A stretch of 64,000 nucleotides of DNA from Auanema rhodensis. Lineage: Eukaryota; Nematoda; Chromadorea; Rhabditida; Rhabditidae. The notes beneath the pieces were generated by a model. It made no database searches. It had not been told where the DNA came from and saw nothing but the letters and a program-made list of their open reading frames with translations. Position numbers and translations under genes: made by a program. The DNA lies in contig OZ059894.1 in NCBI GenBank assembly GCA_964057225.1, forward strand, positions 5,921,001 to 5,985,000, in the 5' to 3' direction. Shown piece by piece: positions 51,701 through 61,572 of the stretch (position 1 is the first letter of the stretch; the number at the start of each line of letters is the position of its first letter).

Positions 51701-54306
51701 TAAAAATGAGTGAAAACAATATACCTCATTGTTTGTTCTACATAAGGCATCATACCACGTATTACAAGTAGCTAAAATAGGATCAATATGGAAATATTCT
51801 TTCGTGTAAATGGGTCTTGGTAAATCTTCCACTTCTGCACAGATAACCTTGTGAAGAAGAATTTGATATCCTGAAAATAAATTGAGCATAAGAAACAAAA
51901 AGGCATTCAACCTTCTAATGCAGCAAATTCAACACATTTTCCAATGTTAACCAGATCTTTAGAAGTGATCGAACACGTAACTAATATTTCCTCCAGCTCA
52001 CAATCTCCTTAAGTATGTACTTCCAGCAAATAAGAAAACCGAATTCCAAACCTAAAGCCGCCCAAGCTGATTGACGGATCTCAAGTTTTGCTGCAGATTT
52101 TGTAGATTCGAAAGTTGTTAATGACCACAGTTCTTGAATACAAGAAGTTTTAAATTCCTGAAGCAGTATTCATGTTCATTTGGATCAAAAATCACATCAA
52201 ACTTGGTCAGATTCAGTATCCAAGCTTTTTGAAAGAGCTAGGAAAGAGCAGTATTGAGCGAGCGCAGATTCATTTCCTGGTAAACGAACTCTTTTAGATA
52301 ATTGGACATGTAATGATTTCAAGTCAAGTTCCTATAAACGTATAATTCCTCGTTATTATTGAAACACCAACCTCTTCTACAGATATTTCCACTAAAACTT
52401 TGATAGCTATGCTAAGTACTGGATCATCATGACTGAGATACCTATTCAGAATAGGAAGAAGATCATCGGTTCGATTACTGAAAATGTTTTTAAGAACTCT
52501 AATTAAAACCTGATGTTAAACCTGGAGAGTATAGCATTTTGCAATAAGAGTAGTCGTTCTTCCATTCGTTTTTCATTGTCTCCGTCACTTATTGTTGTTA
52601 AGGGTATAATAACATCGACTATGCTTACATATCTATCAGTTAAAAGTGATGACTCAAATACTATTATAGAGAACACTTACTCCAGAACTAGATTAGTAAG
52701 TACTTTCAAAGATAATGAATCATTAGTCTTCTGTGCTAATAATGCTAAAAACTTAGAAATAGGTTCAATGACATACTAAATAAAAAATAATAAATAAAAC
52801 ACTTGAATTATAAGAAATACTCTTGAGCATGCTATTGCTTCTATACTTTCCATAATCGCTTGCTTATCAACTGTGCAATGTGGCTTAGTTAACAGTAGCA
52901 TATAAAAGTTGAATGCTGCATTTGCCTGAAATTAGTATAAACAAATTTCAAGATATTTTTCACATACTAAACATGGCATTCTCTTGACAATTAGATTCAT
53001 CACCGAAGTTACAAGCCTTGTATCCGAGAACGGTAATAACGCAGCAGCAAACAAAAACATTTCTTCAGAGTAGACTTTTAAGTTCTGAATAAACTACAAC
53101 ATATTATGATGCTTTGCGCACATTACATCTGCTTTAATATGTCGATGCCAAAGTTTCAAATAAGAGGACGGATTATCTTTTGCCAATTTTTGTAATAACT
53201 TATATGTATTCATGCGATTCGAAGTGCTTGACCCACAATCAGTCAATGATACTTGCATGGAATCAATCATAACATTTCTAACCTGTAATAATATTATATT
53301 CATGTTATCATATTGTGTGTGACTCACACTAAGAGCATCCATACTACCAGAATGAATCTTATGAATATCGGCTCTAACACAGAATCATCATTTAAAAGTT
53401 ATATGTAAGCTGGGTAACTCACAATATTTTGGTCATAGACAAAAGAATAGGCAATAACACATAGCTGCGTGGCATATCTTCATCAGCAACAAGATGCGGT
53501 GAACAAAGCAACACTTTAGCTACAGTGAAGGGATCAGAGAAACAAATCTAAGAGAAAATTGTTAAGCACTACTCAATCTCTGATTACCTTGTTGTTCTTT
53601 AAATTTAACTTTGATAGTTGAACCGTAACGTCGTTTTCTTTGGAGTCAAAGTAAAATGAAATTATAAGCTTTGCCTCCTTTGGCACATCATTACAATAAA
53701 GCATAGTCCGTAGACCAGCATCCCATCTAAATATAACATAAATCTTGAGTTAATTTACTCAATTCCTACTTTTCTGAGTTTTCAATATCATTTATTAGAA
53801 TTGAAGCTACTTGAAAAGCCAGTCTAGGCTCTTTCTGTAGAATATGAAGAACGGTTCTAAAACCAGGTCAATTATGATGATACGCTCCAGGCGTAAGTAC
53901 TTAATGGGTTCAAAGCAGTTCAGTGACAGAAACCTCTTTAAGAGCAGATTTTCTGTTTCATCCGACCATTTCAAACGAGAAATTATTTCTTGGAACACTT
54001 CTTGATCTGTGAATATACCTTAACATTCTAGTTTTTACTAAAATAAACTGTAAATTTTAAACCCTCTATGATAAGTGTTGGCAACAATTCATAAGACCAA
54101 GCACTCAATTGTTCTCCAAACAAATGCAAACAGTCAAAAAATAAATTTCTATTCGGGATATGTTTAGGATCTTTTCGTAATAAAGATACTAAAGAGGAAA
54201 AAGCCTGAATGAGAGAAACTCTTGAAAACCAAGAAAAAAAGATAACCTGTGCGTTGATTAGGTTGCTTCCAAATTTAAAAGCAGCACTAATATCAGGCAA
54301 ATCCAT
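48732..54306 (-). CDS. Focadhesin-like large helical-repeat protein
   Basis: 32 exons from the 5' end: 54306-54247, 54204-54063, 54018-53934, 53856-53770, 53726-53588, 53547-53423, 53373-53328, 53282-53127, 53084-52968, 52925-52821, 52775-52681, 52632-52522, 52477-52372, 52331-52203, 52157-52052, 52007-51912, 51870-51725, 51682-51569, 51527-51409, 51352-51232, 51185-51048, 51001-50873, 50816-50782, 50696-50555, 50428-50066, 50020-49955, 49911-49699, 49655-49534, 49486-49400, 49135-49015, 48971-48894, 48848-48732; 1271 aa. Helix-rich throughout, HEAT/ARM-like, with no enzyme motif. The segment LPPLNWASVL and the following helices, plus an LPRPIY motif in the middle, resemble the C-terminal half of focadhesin (FOCAD), which in mammals stabilises the SKI RNA-decay complex. 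It is shorter than human FOCAD (about 1800). The 50782/50696 junction uses a weak GTCAAA donor and may be wrong. The family name is tentative; the gene structure is well supported. Confidence 0.7.
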
Positions 54307-54999
54307 TATTCAATAATTCCTTTTATACTTACTGAAGCAACAGACGAAATATTCGAAGCATAACTAAGATGAACGATTGTTAATAACTTGACTTTCATCA
54401 AAAGCATTTAGTTTTCAATTAGGGTTACAAAATAAAATGTTTTCAGCTACGAATCCAATTATGAAAATATATTTTTTTTAATTTCGTTGAATTGAAAAAC
54501 GTTTTAAAAAAACTACTAGGAAAATACGTATTTAACAAATTTATTTTATTGCGACCAATTTTGAAAATTTTCTTGGGATATTTACGGCTTCAATTTTACA
54601 TCATTTTCTTTTTTTTATTGTGTTTGTTATTCTATTCATTTTTTTTAAATTTAAATTTTTTTCTTGTTTTTTTTTTCAAGTTTAGAATGCTTCGCTAGCG
54701 CTTACATTCACACTTCCATTAAAATTGCATTACTTTTTATTTGTAATGTTGGATTTTTTTTTGCAAGCTTATTACGTTATTTTATTCAGCTTCTCCTTTT
54801 TTTAAAGAAATTTCTATTTTAAAAGCATACGTGATGTGCATGATATTGGATACTGTCCCATTTACGAAATTTCCGCGCTTCGCGTGCGCAAGCGGCGCGG
54901 TCACATCTAAAGTATTTCTTTGCCTGCTTGAGCTGTTATATCATTTCAAGCATTGTTGTATTCTGTTTTGCCGATTTCGTCTATTCCGTTATTTGCAAA
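54307..54999. promoter_or_regulatory. Bidirectional promoter region of the focadhesin-like and bZIP genes
   Basis: The two starts are 694 bp apart and head to head. Around 54875-54902 lies a GC-rich block (CGCGCTTCGCGTGCGCAAGCG, then GCGGCGCGGTC) in otherwise AT-rich DNA. The inverted CGCTT/AAGCG arms could be a dimeric factor site. Confidence 0.5.
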
Positions 55000-55719
55000 A
55001 TGTTAGTCGACAATTCCAGATCGTCTTCTATTGGGTCTCTGGATAGTGTTTTACTCTCTTCTCATTCTCAGATCAACGAAGACGAACGTGTCATCTTCAA
55101 TTGTGTGGAATACGAAGGGGAACTTCTGAGTAAGTACTTTGGTGAGTCGTACTCCGAAGTGTACCCTGAAAAATCAGCTTGTCCTTCAATCGTTGATTCT
55201 CTTGACGCTATGGATGATTACCAGCCTACCATAGATGATTTCATTAACCCGCCACTACCACCAATCACTTTCGAAGATCCATTTGATACATCATGCCCTC
55301 TGGAAGGTTCTGATTTTCTGTTAAGTGAAGCTGTTAATAATATGGAACCTGTGGAAGAAGAAGATGTAAAGCCCGATGTTAGACCTGTGCCTTCTAAGCC
55401 AGTGCCCGCCGTCTTGGCTCGTGTGGAAAAGGAGAAGCATCGCCGTGGACGCCCTGCCCGGGCTGGAAGTAATTCCAAAATGGCTAACTATGCTCGTCAG
55501 TACCGTGAAATGAAGAAGAACCAGTTGGAGGATTCTATCAAGCAAGTTGTTGAACTTGAAGCTGAGAACCAGGATTTACGTGAACGGTATTCCAATCTGT
55601 ACAAGGGATATCAGAGTCTTCAGGAGGAAGTTAAACTTTTGCGAAACATTCTTTCAAACAACGATATCATCCCTGTGAAGCCAATCTTAACGGACTCTAA
55701 AAAAGTTAAAATATTCTAA
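55000..55719 (+). CDS. CREBZF (Zhangfei)-like bZIP protein, intronless
   Basis: Single exon, 239 aa from the ATG at 55000; an in-frame ATG at 54928 would add 24 hydrophobic residues of 5' UTR type and is less likely. The N-terminal half is acidic with a Pro-rich DDFINPPLPP stretch, a likely activation domain. A basic segment follows (KEKHRRGRPARAG, then YARQYREMKK, 164-173), then a zipper with Leu at 186, 193, 200, 207 and 214. The zipper (LEAENQDLRERY...LQEEVKLLRNIL) aligns well with CREBZF. When the basic region is aligned on AR..R, the usual invariant Asn is replaced by Met161. Lack of that Asn is a known trait of CREBZF, which works mainly through partners. No HCF-binding (D/E)HxY motif is seen. 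AATAAA is at 56123-56128. Confidence 0.82.
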   Translation: MLVDNSRSSSIGSLDSVLLSSHSQINEDERVIFNCVEYEGELLSKYFGESYSEVYPEKSACPSIVDSLDAMDDYQPTIDDFINPPLPPITFEDPFDTSCPLEGSDFLLSEAVNNMEPVEEEDVKPDVRPVPSKPVPAVLARVEKEKHRRGRPARAGSNSKMANYARQYREMKKNQLEDSIKQVVELEAENQDLRERYSNLYKGYQSLQEEVKLLRNILSNNDIIPVKPILTDSKKVKIF

Positions 55720-56122
55720 GTTATTTTGATCTCCAAGTGTTAGACACAAGTAGCAAAAATCCCAAAACTCTTTGTTGATATTGTATATACTTCGTTGTAA
55801 TTTTGCATGTTTTCTATGTATTTATATCGTACATTCTAGATATGGCGCGAGGGTATACTTTCTGATTCAGCTTCGCTGGTCTTGCAATTTTTGGGAGGGA
55901 GCTGAAGCAGATTAATATTTCGGTTGGTGTAATGATAATATTGAAAGTCTCAATGATTGTTTGCTAAGCTATGAGATTTTGTCTCTGATCATTCTCATTG
56001 TTCTGTGGTCAGCCTCACCGGTGATGGAATTGATATGTGTCCTTTTTCAAAGGCACCTCTGTCTTACATGAAGGACTAAGTTTATCTTAGTTACCCTTAA
56101 CACCGGAAAATTTGGCGCTTTA

Positions 56123-56128
56123 AATAAA
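56123..56128 (+). other. Polyadenylation signal of the bZIP gene
   Basis: AATAAA about 400 nt after the stop codon, followed by a T-rich stretch. Confidence 0.55.
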
Positions 56129-56499
56129 CGGTACTGTTTTTTCCCAACTTCAAACTTTTTATTATTAATTTTTTTTAGGGGAAAGCAATTTGTAAATTAG
56201 TTGCGTAAAGTATTTTTTGGTTCTCAAGGTTCTGTTTTTGTAAAATCCTGATGAACTTGGATCCGCGTGGAAGAATTTGATTGAGCCCAGCTCCATATCT
56301 AGAATTTGAGTATTGTTAATTTTGTTGAATATACATATATAAATAAAAATATTTTTACATATTTATTTTGTTATATCTCTTGAATATATGATAAGAAAAC
56401 GATCAATATGGGAAATCAGAAACCATTTTAAATTTTGAAATTGGCCGATATTATATTATCGATTTAGTCGGAGGGTTTCGAAAAATCAACGCAACGCGA

Positions 56500-56673
56500 C
56501 GCTGTGAGACGCGGCGCGGTCTTAAGCAGTGGTCTTTATTTACGAAAATACGATCGAACCCGGCTACTACGTTGTCATTGTGAAGCTGACGCGACAGTTA
56601 CTGCCTGCGGTTCTTTGTTTCTTACTCTTTCTGGGTTAATATTATTCGCCAATCTCTCCAACTACTATTAGTC
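56500..56673 (+). promoter_or_regulatory. GC-rich upstream block of the second bZIP-like gene
   Basis: It contains GCGGCGCGGTC at 56511-56521, the same 11-mer as at 54892-54902 before the first bZIP gene. Such words are very rare in this AT-rich window. Confidence 0.45.
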
Positions 56674-57335
56674 ATGTCCATCAGATTTCAGCTTGATTAT
56701 CTAGTTCAACCTGACTACTTAGCTTCTCACTCAACGTTTTTGAACGTAAGATGTCTTCTACGTGCACCAATCCAGAATCTACAACAAGGCAAGCTTTTTT
56801 AATATGGACAACAGACTTCGTTAGGCGACGGAATAAGTTTCAACGGAATTATATAATAAAACTCGCCGGTTCGTAATGCTATTGATATAACGCTGTTAAG
56901 TGTTATATCGTACTGAGTTCGGTATTGAAAGCATAGTTATAGCTCGCAAGGTCAAATTGGCTAAAGAAAAGGCCAGACTTCGTTTATGGAAAATTGAGGT
57001 AATCGAGCAAAGGGTCTTTTTCGAAAGATGCCTTCATGTCCAAACGAAATTTATGGAGTAAATTTGAGGTTGATCAGGAGTATGAGAGATTATACAATGA
57101 ATTATTCAAAACAACCCAGCAACTTCGTAATGATAACAAAGTTCTTAGGGCAACTTTTGTGGATATGACTTCAAAGGTACGTTTTTGCTAAGTATGTATT
57201 GCTCATTCTGGATTTTAGTGTGTACAATTAAGCCAGGAGACGAAACATATTCGTTTATCTTTGGAAAGAAAAACCATGATTCGAGATAGAGTTGTTCCTG
57301 ATTGTGATCAATTCGATAGCGAATTTATGGATTGA
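56674..57335 (+). CDS. Second, divergent CREBZF-like zipper protein (or decaying paralogue)
   Basis: Model exons 56674-56745, 56943-56998, 57059-57176, 57219-57335; 120 aa, in frame. The last two exons are the strongest: they give a zipper with heptad Leu/Met/Ile (YERLYNELF...TTQQLRNDNKVL...VQLSQETKHIRL) that continues across a good intron. The exon at 56943 supplies ARSNWLKKR, the AR-N-LKK basic pattern of CREBZF-type proteins. The acceptor at 57058 (TTATGGAG) is weak, and the protein is half the length of its neighbour, with no acidic domain. It could act as a truncated dimer partner or be a pseudogene. The first exon is the least certain. Confidence 0.45.
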
Positions 57336-58315
57336 TTTGTTCATATTAGCTTCTGAAGCATATAGTCATTTGAAAAAAAACTAAATTAACACTGCACTTA
57401 TAGACCCTTGATGAAGAGAATTCAGTTTAAGGCTTTAATCCATCTCTAGATGGTTCATAAAGTATTTTATTCAGATAGAAAACAGGTCATTGTGTACATA
57501 ATTTTGTCCGATATTGCCATATCGTGATTTGTGATTGTCACTCTAACACGAACTCAACCAAATAGTGTTACGGGTACCTCTAAGTCAGTTAGATTAGTAT
57601 GCTTTCAAGTTGGACCATACACAGTTTTGTGTGTAGTCAATAAACATTTTACTCATTACTTAATTCGAATTTTCTTTTTAAGAAATTACTTATTGTCAAA
57701 CTATAAATAAATTTTCTCCTTTCTTCATTGTTTTTAATTACAAGAAAATCGTAATATAACATATACAAAACCGTTTTATTCTTGAAATTCGACATATTGG
57801 AGCTCGTGGATATCAGATGTGACTTCTGAAAAGAACAACGTATCCGTATGTCTGCAAAATCAAAAATAACTACAAAAGTCTAGTAACTACTTTGAAATAT
57901 AATTTTTTTTATATTCAAAATATTAGCTACGGTTATTAGCTCTATTTGTTTTGTCATTCAGAAGGGTTTTTCGAAGATTTTTCTTATTTCGAAAATATTG
58001 ATGTGTTCCTCTATATTTTCATGATACTGTAGGAACATGTACGCAAATACACAATGTGTTGCGACTTCCAATTGTGCATAGCATAAAACATAGAAAATCT
58101 TCATATTTCTTTCTTTGATAAAATTTGTTTAATTTTATACTAAACCAGCTTGAAAAACATGCCAAATACATACCATTATATAAGAAAAAGAACTTATTTT
58201 TCCTTTCATATTCATTTCATTGCTATTTTTTAGCTACGCAAAATAATTTATCATTATTCTATTGGTACTGTTGTTCATATTATTTCAATTCATATAGATT
58301 AAAGTTTAATTTAGA
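57336..58315. other. Intergenic region upstream of SRP14
   Basis: AT-rich with no convincing exon. It should hold the 3' UTR of the second zipper gene and the SRP14 promoter. Confidence 0.5.
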
Positions 58316-58746
58316 ATGACTTTATTAACCAACAGCGATTACTTGATTGCTCTTGGAAATTTATATATGGAATCACGCATTGGAGGCTCTAAAAGCGTGT
58401 ATGTCACTATGAAGCCTTGTAAGTTAAGAAATATTCCGGATTATAACACATGCTTTCTATAGATGATGGTAGAACTAAAGCTGTTCCAAAAGGAACTCCT
58501 CTTCAACCTGACACTGTTCAATGCTTGTTCAGAGCGAAATTAGGAAATAAAAAAATCAGTACTGTTGTATGTTTTAAACTTTATTGTTTGCAGCATGTCA
58601 GGGAAAACGTATATTATATTTTTCAGGTTGCTGCTAAGGACGTCAATAAGTTCCACCAAGATTATGTAGGAGTTCTTCGAGCTAACTTGACAAACTTGGA
58701 AAAAAGAAAAAAAGATGATGAAAAAAAGACTAAAGCCAAAGCTTAA
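58316..58746 (+). CDS. SRP14: Signal recognition particle 14 kDa protein (SRP14)
   Basis: Exons 58316-58418, 58463-58566, 58627-58746; 108 aa. SRP14 pairs with SRP9 on the Alu domain of SRP RNA and slows elongation during targeting to the ER. Diagnostic parts are an N-terminal helix (TNSDYLIALGNLY), the strand SVYVTMKPYDGRTKAVPKG, then CLFRAKLGNKKISTVV, a helix AAKDVNKFHQDYVGVLRANL and a Lys-rich tail. Length and order match animal SRP14. Reading through intron 2 stays open, but splicing is clearly right because ISTV joins VAAKDV. It is tail to tail with the receptor gene, 535 bp apart. Confidence 0.96.
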
Positions 58747-59281
58747 TTGCCCATTATTTGTTTTGCTTAGTCCAAATTATGCAGAGAAGAAGCCGTTTGT
58801 TATTTTTCTTAGTATCATGGATTACTAATGCGAGCTTACTTTTCTAATTACTGGATATAGGGTGGTTACTTGTTTCAGAAAAGGTTTTGATGTAAATTAA
58901 TTTATGAATTTATCTCCATTTAAAAATTTGAAAAAGCAGGCACATCTCAGGATGTTTGAGTGAGTACTTCCTTTAATTTATTTGACTTCTCCCTCTTACT
59001 TGAAAAGAGAATGTAATATTATGTTTTTTCATTGTTGATCGTTAAAATCTTTGTATTTTCTTTTTTTTCATTACTTTTATAAAAAAAGAATTCTCAATTA
59101 TCATGTTTTATATGACGCAATATTTGAGCGGCAGTAAATAAAAAAATTAAAACGATGTACTGAGTGCTATATTGATAACTGCAGATCACAATGTTTTGAC
59201 TGGTATGGTACAATTTTTTCGTTAAAGCTCATGGCGTTACCCAAGCATGATAGAGAAGTAAATAAACTAAATAGTTCCATA
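58747..59281. other. Convergent intergenic region, SRP14 and receptor 3' ends
   Basis: AT-rich shared 3' flank. An AATAAA lies at about 59138 on +. No exon seen. Confidence 0.5.
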
Positions 59282-61534
59282 TTAAGCAACAAGATATGGT
59301 GCAGATGAGAAGATGACGATTGTGGAAACTATGATAAAAACGGTGAAGACGTAGAGGCACAATCGATCTACTACCATCGCTGCAAACTTCCAATTGTTAG
59401 CTGCCTGTTCTTCCTTGTCCGATTCAACCATTCTCTTAGTGACTATCTGTAAAAAGTTAGAACAGTTATCAGTTGGTAGTATGAAAACTCACTTTTAATT
59501 CATGGTAAATCCTTTGAAGTATTAAAAGTGTTGCTTGCTGCCCTAAATCAATATTAGCAGGTACCTAAAGTAGTAAACTAAATTCATTTTCTGTTCAATC
59601 ACTCACTTGACTGTTTGGAGAGCCAAGTGTAGATGAAGAAAATCCGTTTGTGAGAGCCGTTGCGGTCATGTAATGATGAAGTCGCCGTTCTACATCCAAG
59701 GAATTGGATCTAAATTATCGAAAGATGCTGAGCAAAGATCATAGGCTTCCTACCGGCTTGAACTAGATTCATTTTCCTTTATATTCCTAATAAGAGATTC
59801 TGAATGACGTTTTGGCTTTGTACAAAAGATGGATGGCAGGTTAGCATAACATAAAGTGACGCCAGGACGTTCCATTCGCAACATCCATGGGAACCAGAAT
59901 AACAACAGAGATCGAGTCTGAAAAATATGAATAATGATATAAAACGATTTTTCTCCTTAGAATGATTTGAAATAGAAGTCCTTACTAGAGGGCTCATCTC
60001 ATGAGTTTCGGGAGTACGGTAGTGAAGATTGAGAACATAAACAGTGAATACTGTAGAAGCTGTCACCACGATCATGCAACAAGTGAAAAAGATACCTGCA
60101 TTTTTGGAATTTGTTTGACTTTCAACTATTATACTGTGATTGTAAAAACAAAATTTTCAAAAGTTTTGTTGAAATTTTTGAGAAACAATGAGCCTTGAAT
60201 ATTTTTGTATTATTTTTTTTTTCAAAATTTTGAAGTATTTGGAGATGTAACAGAGAATTTGAACAAACCCAGCAAAGGAACTGCTTCTGATGTTGGTGGA
60301 GACATATCGGAAACAATTGAGAGAAAGAAACAAATGGAAAGTAAAACAGTAATTTCTAAATTTTGAGAATTCGTATTATCATCTTACTGTGAATAACTTA
60401 CGAAGAGTAATTTTTTCTCCGGCATCCGGCGGCAATGTAAAACCCAGTAAAGTCATTAAAGTTGTTAAAATACATGGCATGATTAAATTGAAACCTGATT
60501 TATGTGAATAAAGATGAATAATATTTTCATTTAATACCATAATAAAGCGTTCTTCTTCGCATATGGAGATAGAATGTAAGATCTGGATAAGGTTCAGGAC
60601 AACAATCATAAAATTTAACGCTACGAGATACGCTTGTCACTGAAAATATTCAAATTTTTATAGGGACTTGAAGATTATACATACTCGGTAATGCCCATTC
60701 ACCGTTTGGTAAATATTCTGATATATCAAATCCACCTTTGGCAGGTCTTAAATCTAATTTGTTACCATCATAAGTCCATGAGCCAAACTAAAATTTAAAT
60801 TGAAAAGTTGTAATTTTTTTTAAAGATAAGCTCACTTTGAAGAAACATTTTTGTTCATCGAATGGGAACCATTGGATGTCAATTTTACAGGAAATTTTGA
60901 AAATTCCAGGTGGAATCCAGTGAACATCGCCTGTGTTGTATACTACCATATTAGTTGGATAGGTAGAGTCGAAGTTGGTATCAACGCTAAAAATTAGCTG
61001 TTAATATTTCTGATTGATTGAGCATTAAAATACCTATTATAGAGTAATACATCAGGTTTCCATGTTTTTCCTGCTGGAAATCGGACATCTGTAATATTAC
61101 CATACTCTGCTGTGTCCCAAACTAACTTATAATCATTCCAAGTCTGAAACAGTTAACAGTGAATATGAAAAAAAAACTAAAATTCTCACATAATCTAACC
61201 AAGCGTTGATGTAAACCACTTGATTTTTTTCATCAACATCAATTATTTGCTGAAGTGAAACCTAAAGAAATTATTCAGAATCTAAAAGTAAATCTTGAAA
61301 GATACTTTGAGATATACAACCACAGGCTGAGAATGATTAGCAACTGGTCTTTCCAGATTATTATAATCTCTCATAAGATCCTGAAACAACATAAACAATA
61401 TAACTAATATTAAGTCATGTTTCAAAGGTATATGGTTTTTAAATATAAGTACAAACCTCATAAAGTCGTCGCTCATGATAAGATGAGAATGTTCCATTGA
61501 ATGATGAAACACATAATAGAAGAAAGAGCAACAT
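59282..61534 (-). CDS. Nicotinic acetylcholine receptor alpha subunit, alpha7/ACR-16 type
   Basis: Exons from the 5' end: 61534-61457, 61380-61306, 61261-61190, 61143-61034, 60986-60836, 60787-60685, 60639-60538, 60494-60402, 60355-60269, 60095-59986, 59917-59754, 59709-59607, 59564-59493, 59446-59282; 494 aa. It is a Cys-loop cation channel subunit. It shows a signal peptide (1 to about 18), WxPD ([11 protein letters not shown]) and a Cys-loop Cys145...Cys159 with FPFD. The vicinal Cys209-Cys210 ([10 protein letters not shown]) marks a ligand-binding alpha subunit. M1 begins near 231. GEK before M2 (Glu257) predicts cation selectivity. M2 is followed by [14 protein letters not shown] as in nematode ACR-16-like subunits. 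The M3-M4 loop starts after [12 protein letters not shown] and has the [16 protein letters not shown] block, then a Ser-rich stretch. M4 is [15 protein letters not shown], ending SSAPYLVA. Likely homopentamer-capable and neuromuscular. Confidence 0.94.
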
Positions 61535-61558
61535 ATCATCGTCGGATCAGTTCATATA

Positions 61559-61572
61559 CTGTTAAAAGGTAA
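61559..61572 (-). promoter_or_regulatory. Orphan splice acceptor before the receptor start
   Basis: On the minus strand CCTTTTAACAG ends just before 61558, 24 nt upstream of the ATG. No upstream exon found; candidate trans-splice site. Confidence 0.4.

Noticed and set aside
54928-54999. Upstream in-frame start of the bZIP gene
   Set aside because: It would add 24 hydrophobic, Cys/Ile/Val-rich residues unlike the rest of the protein; more likely 5' UTR.
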